The notes below the pieces were generated by a model, which was given only the letters and a program-made list of their open reading frames with translations, searched no databases and was not told the DNA's origin. Below, piece by piece: positions 47,973 through 56,464 of a stretch of 64,000 nucleotides of DNA. This DNA comes from Pseudorhizobium flavum. Its GTDB lineage: Bacteria > Pseudomonadota > Alphaproteobacteria > Rhizobiales > Rhizobiaceae. The position numbers and the translations under genes were made by a program. Each line of letters opens with the position of its first letter. The stretch's first letter is position 1. Where the stretch lies: NCBI RefSeq assembly GCF_902502825.2, contig NZ_LR723673.1, forward strand, positions 86,935-150,934. The letters are read 5' to 3'.

Positions 47973-48243
47973 TCACAACTGAGCCTGCTCGACCCGATAA
48001 GATCCGGCTGCCTCCGAGCCACCTCTTAGGAGTCTCGGCGTAGAAAAGACGCCGTGGAGTATCCCCTCCGCCTCAGCAGCTTCTTCACGAAGACGGTTGC
48101 GCCAACGCTCTGTCTGCACCATCGCCACCCCCAGTGCCACCGGTGAAAACCCGCAGGATGACAGAAGGCGGAGCCCCGCCACCATAGAAGCACCGCTGGA
48201 AATGACATCGTCAATGAGTGTCAATCGGCGTCGTAACGGGACC
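47973..48243 (-). pseudogene. phosphoribosyltransferase fragment (C-terminal part)
   Basis: The frame contains the PRPP-binding signature LTLIDDVISSGASMVAGLRLL, followed by GFSPVALGVAMVQTERWRNRL. This is the C-terminal third of an adenine-type or related phosphoribosyltransferase. Upstream in the same frame a stop occurs and the left end of an ISL3 element begins 80 bp away, so the 5' part is missing. Not expected to be functional. Confidence 0.65.
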
Positions 48244-48319
48244 CCTTATCGGCTCACAAGGTGGGGGCGCGTGACGTTCGAGCAGCGTCTGAAAGGCTGC
48301 TGTCGTTTGGCAGTTAACC

Positions 48320-48342
48320 GGGTTCTTCCTCACTTTGTGTGG
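48320..48342 (+). repeat. ISL3 left terminal inverted repeat
   Basis: 23 bp, perfect inverse of 49995-50017. Confidence 0.9.
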
Positions 48343-48380
48343 TTCATTCGCCGTTAGCGAGGTTTTGGCTATGGGCGGGC

Positions 48381-50006
48381 ATGCGAACGAAATCGAAATG
48401 GTCGCCCGGTCCAGGGGTCAAAGTACTGGGTGTCGCGCTCACCGTTGATCACGGTTGGGTTGTTTCCGCAGCTGGATCCAAGATCGGAGTATGCCCCGAT
48501 TGTGGATGTCGAAGCCGAAGTCGGCATGGCTGGTCCTGCCGCAGCCTCCAGGATCTGCCAGTCCAGGGCAAGCCCGTGACAGTGAAGCTCCTGCTGAGCC
48601 GCTGGCGATGTGCACATGGGGAATGCGCACGACGAACGTTCACCGACCGTCTTCCGATGGTAGCTGATCCATACGCGCGTCGGACAAGAAGGGTCGGAGA
48701 GATTGTTGGCTTGCTCGGCCATAGCACTGGCGGCCGTCCTGGCGAGCGGTTGATGCAACGGCTCGGCATACCGGTCAGCGACGACACTATCCTGCGGCAA
48801 CTGAAACGGGATGCTGCAGTTGCCCAACGCAATTCCAAGATACGGGTGGTCGGTATCGATGATTGGAGTTGGCGGCGCGCGACGAGCTATGGGACCATCA
48901 TGGTCGACCTCGAGCGCCGCTCGGTTATTGACATACTGGATGACCGTAGCGTCGAGAATGCGGCCAAGTGGCTTCGGAGTCATCCTTCCATCGAGATTGT
49001 CAGCCGCGACCGCTGCGGCCTGTATGCGCAGGCCACCCGTGAAGGCGCACCGCAGGCCCGGCAGGTCGCCGATCGGTTTCATCTGGTCCAGAACCTTCGT
49101 TCGGCCATCGAAGAACAGATGAGCCTTTCCGGGCGTGCCACCGGCAGGGCCATTCTTTCGGAGGACGCAATTGTTGACGCTGCGACACATCGCCGGCGCG
49201 CCCGTCTTGCGCATAGGCAATCTCGCCAGGAGATATTCGACATGCTCCATGCCTTGCGCCAGCAAGGGCTGTCCTACAGCGAGATCGCCAGACGGACCGG
49301 CTATGAGCGTCGCAGCATAACGAAGTGGCTCAAGTTCGAGGCTCCACAAGACAGGCGACGAGCAGCACTGAACCCCACATCACCATGGTATTTCGAAGCC
49401 TTCCTTGCGCAATGCTGGAAGGATGGGAACCGGCGCGGACGGCATCTGTTTCACGACGTCAAGCAGCGCGGCTACACCGGCAGCTTCGCCAATCTGGAGC
49501 GGTTGCTCGGAGCTTGGCGGCGGGCCGAAAGGGGACAGGCCGATGATGTACCGCCCGCCGCGTTGAAGTCGGAACCGGTTCGAGATCCCGAAACCGGTCA
49601 TGCAATCTCTCCGGTGGTTGCCGCGGCGCTATGTATCAAGCCGCGAGGCCTGCTGACGGACCGGCAGGCAAGGAAGGTCGACGCCCTGAAGCAGGGATCT
49701 GAGGCGTTTGTCGAGATGCGACGCCTGGCGATGCGCTTCAACGGCATCCTTCGCGGCAAGAGATCGCCACCACTGGATGCATGGATCGACGATGCGATCG
49801 ACTCCGAGCTCATCCCTATCATGCGGTTCGCTCGCGTCCTTCGCAGGGACATCGATGCCGTCAACAACGCCATCGAGCTGCCCTGGAGCAACGGGCAGGC
49901 CGAAGGCCAGATCAACCGCCTCAAGACCCTCAAGCGAGCAATGTACGGTCGGGCAGGCCCTGAATTGCTGAAGGCACGAATGCTGCCGCGGCTCCACACA
50001 AAGTGA
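48381..50006 (+). CDS. ISL3-family transposase
   Basis: 541-aa transposase from the ATG at 48381 (GTG at 48339 is also in frame). An N-terminal zinc-finger-like part (CPDCGC at 38-43, then RWRCAHGECARRTF) precedes the DDE nuclease with VVGIDDWSWRRATSYGTI, VADRFHLVQNLR and the C-terminal WSNGQAEGQINRLKTLKR holding the glutamate. All parts are present and the frame is intact, so the element may be active. Confidence 0.93.
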   Translation: MRTKSKWSPGPGVKVLGVALTVDHGWVVSAAGSKIGVCPDCGCRSRSRHGWSCRSLQDLPVQGKPVTVKLLLSRWRCAHGECARRTFTDRLPMVADPYARRTRRVGEIVGLLGHSTGGRPGERLMQRLGIPVSDDTILRQLKRDAAVAQRNSKIRVVGIDDWSWRRATSYGTIMVDLERRSVIDILDDRSVENAAKWLRSHPSIEIVSRDRCGLYAQATREGAPQARQVADRFHLVQNLRSAIEEQMSLSGRATGRAILSEDAIVDAATHRRRARLAHRQSRQEIFDMLHALRQQGLSYSEIARRTGYERRSITKWLKFEAPQDRRRAALNPTSPWYFEAFLAQCWKDGNRRGRHLFHDVKQRGYTGSFANLERLLGAWRRAERGQADDVPPAALKSEPVRDPETGHAISPVVAAALCIKPRGLLTDRQARKVDALKQGSEAFVEMRRLAMRFNGILRGKRSPPLDAWIDDAIDSELIPIMRFARVLRRDIDAVNNAIELPWSNGQAEGQINRLKTLKRAMYGRAGPELLKARMLPRLHTK

Positions 50007-50017
50007 GGAAGAACCCT
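49995..50017 (-). repeat. ISL3 right terminal inverted repeat
   Basis: 23 bp, perfect inverse of 48320-48342. It contains the transposase stop codon. Confidence 0.9.
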
Positions 50018-50222
50018 TAATCGTCAGAATGCAGGTGGTCCGGCGAGTTGTGGCAATTAATCTGAGAATCTTTTGGACGGGTCTTGGCGCTTAACGGCTG
50101 CTGACACGGAGCAACCCTTTGTAAGATCTCCTAATGCTGATGCACTCAGCCAAAACCGCCATTATAGTCATCGCGGCGTTCTCGGATAAGTGCCAAATTC
50201 TCAGTGCGATTCTCAGTTTGTT

Positions 50223-50877
50223 GGGTCTTCCTCACTTTGCGTGTTCACTTGCCGTTAGACATGCTGCCGCTATGAGCGGGCATGCAAGCGAAAACGAAAA
50301 CGAAATGGTCGCCCGGCCCAGGGGTCAAAGTTTTGGGTATCTCGCTCCCTGACGATGACAGCTGGGTTGTTTCCACCGCCGGACCAGCTTTCGGCATTTG
50401 CCCTAACCGGGCCGCGATGCTGTCCCGATATGCGATCCGGAGACCGGCCATGTGATCTCGCCGGTAGGCGCAGCTGCCCTCTTGCATGAAGCCGCGAAGC
50501 ATGCTGACGATCAGCCAGGCGAGAAGGGTCGATGTTTTGAATCAGGGCTCGCCTGAGTTCGTTTTGATGCGCAGCCTTGGCATGCGCTTCTGCGGAATCT
50601 TTGCAGCCGCGATCCGGACAGGCTCGACAGCTGGATTGACGATGCCGTTAACTCGCGTTTGGTCGCAATTGAGCGGTTCGCACGCGTCTTGCACCGCGAT
50701 CTTGACGCCGTCTACAACGCCATTGAGCTGCCCTGGAGCAACGGCCAAGCGGAAGGCCAAATCATCCGCCTGAAGGCAATCAAGCGTGCAATGTATGGCT
50801 GAGCTGGCCTGGAGCTGCTCAGGGCACGCGTGCTGCCGCCTGACCAAAATCGCCACCCACAAAGTGGGGAAGAACCC
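50223..50877 (+). mobile_element. internally deleted ISL3 copy
   Basis: The left end (GGGTCTTCCTCACTTTGCGTG) and right end (near 50877) match the neighbouring intact ISL3 element with changes. Inside, only the first 60 or so codons (KWSPGPGVKVLG-like part) and the last 110 codons (from RDPETGHVISPV onward) remain, joined directly and frameshifted, with an added stop after AMYG. It has no working transposase but keeps both ends, so it could be moved in trans. Confidence 0.8.
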
Positions 50878-50960
50878 TTTCAATTGCTAAGTGACACTAG
50901 GTTCGTTGCGTTCCAAGCTGGCCTTTCCACGACCCCCGACGTAGACTCGGAATCGGAGTT

Positions 50961-50978
50961 ACCAATTTGGTAGACCGA
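50961..50978. promoter_or_regulatory. putative GntR operator upstream of its own gene
   Basis: ACCAATTTGGTAGACCGA contains CCAATTTGGT, which recurs upstream of the ABC importer at 59554. FadR-type regulators bind TGGTNNNACCA-like sites. It is 57 bp upstream of the GntR start. Confidence 0.5.
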
Positions 50979-51034
50979 TTTGGGTTTCACTGGTACTTTG
51001 GCCTTGAGCTGCCAAGTGATCCGCGTGTATCGAG

Positions 51035-51808
51035 ATGGACCTGATTGGAATGAACGAACGGCTGGAAAAAGACCAAAATATGCTTGAAAAGATTGAAGGC
51101 GATAGAATTGCCGGTGTCCCGAACGTTGTAGGGAGAATACTCTCGTTCATCGATGAGCGTCGCTATCAGCCGAGCGAACGGTTGCCTTCGGAACGTGATT
51201 TTGCCGACAGGTTTAATGTCAGTCGCGGGGCCGTTCGCGAGGCTTTGGCTGCTCTAGAGTCAATGCGCGTGATTGAGCGGAGGCCTAACTCCGGAATTTA
51301 TCTTAGAAATTCTGATGAAAGCAGCATTGAGGCCCTCGTTCTTCGTGCTTCTTCTGGCCTACCGTTCCAGCCTGAAGAGACCGCGGACGTGTTTGAAGTG
51401 CGAAGTATTCTGGAATTGCAGAGCGTCCGTATTTCCTGCGACCGAAGGCGAGATCAGGACATCGATCATCTGAAGAAAATACTTCGCAAAACTAAGCTTG
51501 CAATTGATAGTAAAAAAACAATTGAAGATGAGGATACAGCGTTTCATCTTGGTATCATATCCGCAACTCACAATACAATACTGCTTCGCACGGTGAAGTT
51601 ATTTTACGAATTTTCAAAACAGCGCCGTATAATATACTTTTCAGACTACGCGCGTGGCAAGAAGGCTTATGAAGACCATTGCGAGATACTTGAAGCCATC
51701 GAGGGCCGTCACACCGACTTGGCGGTGGGATTGATGGACCGACACTTGTCCCGAGCTCTGGCCACATGGCAGACTCTCCTCGCGACGCCGGAACCAGCTG
51801 CTAAATAG
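51035..51808 (+). CDS. GntR-family regulator (FadR/FCD type)
   Basis: 257-aa regulator. Winged helix at about 25-85 (ERLPSERDFADRFNVSRGAVREALAALESMRVIERRPNSGIYLR), then an all-helical FCD domain with EVRSILELQSVRISC, FHLGIISATHNTILL and DHCEILEAIEGRHTDLAVGLMDRHL, whose D and H residues would bind a metal and a carboxylate ligand. It probably controls the downstream glc/CoA-transferase/importer cluster. The base composition is more AT-rich than that of its neighbours. Start may be at 51035 or 51050. Confidence 0.9.
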   Translation: MDLIGMNERLEKDQNMLEKIEGDRIAGVPNVVGRILSFIDERRYQPSERLPSERDFADRFNVSRGAVREALAALESMRVIERRPNSGIYLRNSDESSIEALVLRASSGLPFQPEETADVFEVRSILELQSVRISCDRRRDQDIDHLKKILRKTKLAIDSKKTIEDEDTAFHLGIISATHNTILLRTVKLFYEFSKQRRIIYFSDYARGKKAYEDHCEILEAIEGRHTDLAVGLMDRHLSRALATWQTLLATPEPAAK

Positions 51809-52641
51809 TGCGATTTCGAATGGCCTACCTCTGGATCGGGCGGGAATTGCGAAAGGACGAAAACGAGTAACACCGAGGGCCGCCGTTGGGTCGGCCCGGT
51901 CTGTTCGTCCTTTCGGCCTTGTTGCGTGACAGATTCCGAATCAGGTTATGTCAGCCCATTGAACGCGTAGCGCAAGAGCGAAGACGTAGTTGAGCAAGGT
52001 CGTGCTCGTGCTGGTCTGCGGTTGGCTTCTCTTTCAGGTCTTCAATCTCGGCACGCCGTCTATTCGCGGTTCAACCCGACATGCGCCCGCGGGTGAACAG
52101 ATCGCCACGACCGACTGGCTGCCGAGCAGCTCGGGCGCCTACAGGTAGTGCCGGTATCGGACCAGAGCTGGAACTACCGACCGGATTAAAGCAGCCCGAT
52201 TTTGGTCGGTCCCAGCGAGCACTTGCCTGTTCGCCAAGATTAGCGCCTTCTTACTTCTGCCATCACTTCGCCTCCCTTACTGCGCGGATCGTCTAATGAT
52301 TGACGGGGTCAGCGCCTCCTTTGCCGCCGGAAGCGTGCAAAGCCTGCATCATAAACTCCAGCCACCATCAAGGCTTCGGCCGCACGGATGCCCGCCGGGC
52401 CAGCGCGGCGCCGATCACGCCGCCATCAGATGTTTGTCGATGTCGATGACACGCCGGCGGTGTCGATTGGGAGGATGGTCATGCGTCTTTCTCGTCACCC
52501 CGCGAAGCAAGGAGCACAAGGCGCGGTCAGCCCGCCGGCCATGACGACTTGAGGCCAGTCGGCTGGAAAAGTTCATCGGCAGAACCGCTTTTAGCCACAT
52601 TTCCGGACGCAAAGCCGTTTCACGCTTTTGCTGGAAATGCT
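51809..52641. other. decayed region between the GntR gene and glcG
   Basis: About 830 bp with no intact gene I can support. It holds a fragment of an FAD-dependent oxidoreductase (52354-52418, minus) and a 52-codon TTG frame on the plus strand at 51990-52148 (SKVVLVLVCGWLLFQVF membrane-like start) which could be a truncated gene. It looks like the remains of several genes. Confidence 0.5.
52354..52418 (-). pseudogene. fragment of FAD-dependent oxidoreductase (GxGxxG region)
   Basis: In two frames separated by a small shift the minus strand reads VIGA and AGPAGIRAAEALMVAGV, the start of the dinucleotide-binding fold in opine-oxidase-like and related flavoproteins. Nothing of the rest was found. 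It is a small relic. Confidence 0.35.
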
Positions 52642-53073
52642 TTAGCCCTTGTCCGCGACCAGGCCCACCTGCTCGACAGCGTGCGCAGCACAGATTTCGT
52701 CGTTGGCCGATGCATCACCGGAGATGCCAACAGCTCCGAGGGTCTCACCCGCCTCCCCGCGTATCAGGACACCACCGGGAACCGGCACGATCTTACCGCC
52801 GGAAACGCCGGACAGGGCCTGTACGAAATGAATGCGCTCGGCAGCGGCCGAGTTCAGCCAGCGGGAGCCCGAGCCGACCGCCAGGGCGCCATAGGCTTTG
52901 CCAAAGGCGATCTCGAAGCGCAGCATGGAAGAACCATCCTGCTTCTGGAACGCGATGAGGTGACCGCCTGCATCGAGCACCGCGACCGAAAGCGGCTTCA
53001 GATTGAGCTCCCGCCCTCGATCCAACGCGGATTCGATAATGCGGTTGGCGACATGCAGCGTGATGGCTTTCAT
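52642..53073 (-). CDS. glcG: GlcG/HbpS family protein
   Basis: 143-aa protein of the HbpS-like fold with LSVAVLDAGGHLIAFQKQDGS, KAYGALAVG, and GGVLIRGEAGETLGAVGISGDASANDEICA. Family members bind haem or small ligands; GlcG is encoded in glycolate (glc) operons but its function is unclear. It starts 4 bp after the end of the malate synthase pseudogene behind AGGA, and is apparently intact. Confidence 0.82.
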   Translation of the reverse strand: MKAITLHVANRIIESALDRGRELNLKPLSVAVLDAGGHLIAFQKQDGSSMLRFEIAFGKAYGALAVGSGSRWLNSAAAERIHFVQALSGVSGGKIVPVPGGVLIRGEAGETLGAVGISGDASANDEICAAHAVEQVGLVADKG

Positions 53074-53077
53074 TGTT

Positions 53078-53970
53078 TTATCCTGTTCCGAGATCGCCTG
53101 CCCCTTTGGCCTTCAGCTCCAGCCGGCGCGCATGCAGAACCGGCTCGGTATGCCGCTCCGTTGAGCGCGGCCCTTGATGACCAGATCGACTGCCGCGAGG
53201 AGGGCGATGGACTGGTCGAAATCCGGTGCCATCGGGCGGCGGTTCAGTCGCAGTCGTTCTGGCGATCCACGACGCCGGCCGTGCGCTTCGGCATCTCCGT
53301 CACCTGCGCTTCGCTGACGATGCCGTCGCAGCCAGTTCGCCATATGCTGCGCGAGATGCACAGCGTCGCGCGGTCCTCCATCAGGCCGAATTTGTTGATG
53401 TCGGGCACCTTGGAGCAGCCGACGCCCTGGTCGACCCAGCGCACGACATAGCCGAGAATGCCCTGCGCGTTGTTGTCGAGTTCGCGCTGGATGTCCTCCG
53501 GCGACCAGTTGCGCCGGGTGGCAACCGGGATCGACAGGATGTCGTCCAGCTTCGCCTTCTAGCGCGACTTCAGCACTTTCGGCGCTTTCACGTCGACCTT
53601 GTGATAGTGCGTGGCGTGCAGCGTGGCGGCGGTGGGCGACGGAACCCAGGCGGTGTTCGCGCCAGCCTTCGGATGACCGATCTTCTGCTCCAGCATGGCG
53701 GCCGTCAGGTCCGGCATGGCCCATATGCCCTTGCGCATGGCCCCGCAGGCCGCATTCCGGCCCGGTATCGGCGTTCCACGCCTCATAGGCTTCGGCGCGA
53801 GATCGTGGACGAGCTTGCCGAAGCCGGCCCAGAAATCCGCGGGTTTGACGCCGGTGCCGCATTGCGCGCTTGTTGACGAAATGGTAGAGCCTGCGATCGA
53901 CCTGCAACGCGCCGTTTGAGTAGAGCCTGCGACCGACCTGCAGCCCGCCGACTTCGATCCGATCCTTCAT
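53078..53970 (-). pseudogene. glcB: malate synthase G pseudogene, deleted and frameshifted
   Basis: The start [15 protein letters not shown] and the end EPVLHARRLELKAKGAG match malate synthase G, but only about 297 codons remain of the usual 720. After roughly 55 N-terminal residues the sequence jumps to the C-terminal part: [20 protein letters not shown] and [22 protein letters not shown], then [17 protein letters not shown] and DRATL. Several frameshifts break the rest, and [16 protein letters not shown] near the start shows a small tandem duplication. MSG would have joined glyoxylate to acetyl-CoA. Confidence 0.88.
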
Positions 53971-54036
53971 GTCAAAGCTCCGTTATTGCGCCCCGACAGG
54001 CGCGTATCTCTTCGCGGGGGTTATGGCATCCCAGCC

Positions 54037-55314
54037 CTATAAGGGCTTGGGCCCGCCGGTCGCCCAATCTAGAAGCTCGGCGATATGAACGACTGGAATG
54101 TCCGTTCCCGATCCGATCTGCATCATGCAACCGATGTTTCCGGCGCCAATAACCTGCGGCGCGGTCGCCTCCAATGTCGTGATCTTGCGCGACTTGAGTT
54201 GGGACGAAATCTCGGGCTGCATCAGATTATAGATGCCGGCGGAGCCGCAACAGATGTGACCATCGCGCGGCTCCACCACTTGGAAACCTGCTGCTTTCAA
54301 CAGATCCTTGGGCGCGGCTCGGATCTGTTGCCCATGCTGAAGCGAGCATGCGGCGTGATAGGCTACCCGGAGGGGCTCGGCATGGGCCGGTTCCCTGAGG
54401 CCGATAGAGTTCATTACTTCGCTGATGTCCTTTGCCAGAGCCGAAACGCGCGCGGCGTCTGCCGCCAGCGGATCGTCGCGGAACATGTGGCCATAGTCCT
54501 TCACGGTCGTTCCGCAGCCGGACGTGTTGATGACGACGGCGTCGAGGCCGTCGCCATCCAGTTCGGCGACGAGCGCCCGGATGTTTGCGGCCGCCATGCG
54601 GTGGCTCTCATCGGTCTTGCCCATATGGTGCGTGAGCGCACCGCAGCAACCCAGCCCTTTGGGAATGACGACCTCGCAACCGTGTCGTTGCAACAGCCTG
54701 ATCGTGGCGTCGTTGATGTCGGTGTTCAGGACGCGCTGTGCGCAGCCGGTCAACAGGGCGACGCGCTTCTGCCTGCCGGTCTCGGCGGCGAAGGTCTGGG
54801 GGCGGTCGTTGAAACTGGGTGAGGGGATTTGGGCCGGCACCATGTCAAGCATCGCCCTTAGGCGGGCGTCCGGCAGCAGCCTTCGAAACGGCTTCGCAAG
54901 CTTCCCGCCGATCAATGCGAGACGGAACCGACCGGGATAAGGTAGGATTTTCCCCAGAATCCAACGTAGCGCGCGGTCGTCCCACCGGCGCTTGTAGTTT
55001 TTCTCGATGTATTCCCGTGCGTGATCGACGAGATGCATATAGTGCACACCAGAAGGGCAAGTGGTCATGCAACTCAGGCAACTAAGGCAGCGGTCGATAT
55101 GCTTCACCGTTTGCCTGTCCGGGACCTTGCCGTTTTCCATCATATCCTTGATCAGGTAAATGCGTCCGCGCGGGCTGTCGAGTTCATCGCCAAGAACCTT
55201 GTAGGTAGGGCATGTGGCCGTGCAAAAACCGCAGTGAACGCACGATCTGAGAATTTCGTTCGAGCGCCTGGTCGTCGCGTCGGTCAACTGTTCTGCCGTG
55301 AAGTTCGTCTGCAT
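54037..55314 (-). CDS. glcF: glycolate oxidase iron-sulfur subunit
   Basis: 425-aa subunit with two [4Fe-4S] clusters: CVHCGFCTATCP (C25, C28, C31, C35) and CLSCLSCMTTCP (C76, C79, C82, C86). The C-terminal half has two CCG-type domains (LGCCGALTHHMGKTDESHRM, CCGSAGIYN) typical of GlcF. It passes electrons from GlcD to the respiratory chain at the membrane. I start at the ATG at 55314, 1 bp after the glcE stop. Confidence 0.93.
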   Translation of the reverse strand: MQTNFTAEQLTDATTRRSNEILRSCVHCGFCTATCPTYKVLGDELDSPRGRIYLIKDMMENGKVPDRQTVKHIDRCLSCLSCMTTCPSGVHYMHLVDHAREYIEKNYKRRWDDRALRWILGKILPYPGRFRLALIGGKLAKPFRRLLPDARLRAMLDMVPAQIPSPSFNDRPQTFAAETGRQKRVALLTGCAQRVLNTDINDATIRLLQRHGCEVVIPKGLGCCGALTHHMGKTDESHRMAAANIRALVAELDGDGLDAVVINTSGCGTTVKDYGHMFRDDPLAADAARVSALAKDISEVMNSIGLREPAHAEPLRVAYHAACSLQHGQQIRAAPKDLLKAAGFQVVEPRDGHICCGSAGIYNLMQPEISSQLKSRKITTLEATAPQVIGAGNIGCMMQIGSGTDIPVVHIAELLDWATGGPKPL

Positions 55315-55315
55315 C

Positions 55316-56464
55316 TCAGCGTCCCATCCGGCCCGGGTTGAAAATCCCGGCGGGATCAAAAACGTTGCGAAGCGACGCTGCCAGGGCCGCCGCGCCCGGG
55401 GCTTCGTTTATGAACGCGGGACCCGTACTGCCGGGGCCGGGACGCGCGAGCGTCACCACCCCTTCCGGAACTGCGGCGCGCACGGCGGCGCAATCCGCGT
55501 TCCCGCAATACCAGATCAGCGCCGCGCCCCAATCGAGCGAGCTCTCGCCTCCCAGACGTTCGAGGGCTTCCATCGTGGCGGGTGCTTCGGTAGGCTTGAC
55601 TAGGATGCGCCAGACGGCATCGGAGCGGTCGGCAAAGTGGCGAACGTCCCTCAGGTTTCGCCACAAATGGCGGCTTTTCCCATCCTCAAGCGTGTCGATA
55701 TCCCGGCCGCGGAACAGGGCTTGCAGCCGCTCGCACCGGTACTCGACCTGACGAGACAGTCCTTCGATGCGCAGCCATGCCGTTCTGTCGAAGAATGCGG
55801 CGCCGGAAACTTCGAAAGGCGTCGCCAGCGCCGTCGAGAATATGGCGACGGCCTCGCGTGATGACAGCCCGCCGAAGACCAGAGTCTTCTGGGCCTCGGC
55901 CGAAGGAAGCGTTTTCAGGGCCACCTCCGTTAGGATGCCAAGCGTCCCATGCGAGCCACAGAGCAATTTCCCGAGGTCCATCCCGGTAACGTTCTTCATC
56001 ACCCGTCCGCCATTCCTGATGATCCGGCCTTGCCCGTCGACGAACCGGACGCCGAGCAGGTGATCGCGGCATGCGCCGGCTTGAATGCGTCTTGGCCCGG
56101 AGAGGTTGGCGCCGACCATGCCGCCGATGGTCGGCGTGCCGTCTGTCGCAAGCAGCACGCGATAATCCATCGGCTCGAAGGCTAGCGACTGGCCCTCGGT
56201 CGCCAGCAGCCGCTCGATCTCACCGACCGACGCGCCCGTACGTACGATCAGGGTCAGTGCGCCCGGCTCGTAGGCGACGATCCCGCCAATCTCGCGTGTC
56301 GTCAGAACCGAATCTGCCGCAACGGAGGCGCGGCTCTGGGTGCCACCTCCGCAAATATGGAGTTTCCGCTTCTGCCGGAAGCTGTCCGCGACGAGTGCCG
56401 CCAGCTCGGCTTCGCTCCCTGGAACCGCCGCATCGGCGCCCCGGCTTTCCGTCCCCTCCGTCAT
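55316..56464 (-). CDS. glcE: glycolate oxidase subunit GlcE (FAD-binding)
   Basis: 382-aa FAD-binding subunit with the PCMH-type domain (KLHICGGGTQSR, LIVRTGASVGEIERLLATEGQSLAFEP, TIGGMVGANLSGPRRIQAGACRDHLLGVRFVDGQGRIIRNGGRVMKNVTGMDLGKLLCGSHGTLGILTE). The ATG at 56464 overlaps the glcD stop as ATGA. The frame is open far upstream as glcD shadow. Confidence 0.93.
   Translation of the reverse strand: MTEGTESRGADAAVPGSEAELAALVADSFRQKRKLHICGGGTQSRASVAADSVLTTREIGGIVAYEPGALTLIVRTGASVGEIERLLATEGQSLAFEPMDYRVLLATDGTPTIGGMVGANLSGPRRIQAGACRDHLLGVRFVDGQGRIIRNGGRVMKNVTGMDLGKLLCGSHGTLGILTEVALKTLPSAEAQKTLVFGGLSSREAVAIFSTALATPFEVSGAAFFDRTAWLRIEGLSRQVEYRCERLQALFRGRDIDTLEDGKSRHLWRNLRDVRHFADRSDAVWRILVKPTEAPATMEALERLGGESSLDWGAALIWYCGNADCAAVRAAVPEGVVTLARPGPGSTGPAFINEAPGAAALAASLRNVFDPAGIFNPGRMGR

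Larger units (their letters stand above)
48320..50017 (+). mobile_element. ISL3-family insertion sequence, complete
   Basis: 1698-bp element bounded by perfect 23-bp terminal inverted repeats at 48320-48342 and 49995-50017 (starting GGGTTCTTCCTCACTTTG) with one transposase gene. I could not find the 8-bp target duplication expected for the family in the flanks, so it may have recombined after insertion. A second, deleted copy lies 205 bp to the right. Confidence 0.9.

Noticed and set aside
48312..50025. Target-site duplication of the ISL3 element
   Set aside because: The 8 bases on the left (AGTTAACC) and on the right (TTAATCGT) do not match, so no duplication is claimed.
51990..52148. 52-codon TTG frame with a hydrophobic start
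   Set aside because: It looks protein-like (SKVVLVLVCGWLLFQVF) but has no clear ribosome binding site and no family; kept only as part of the decayed region.
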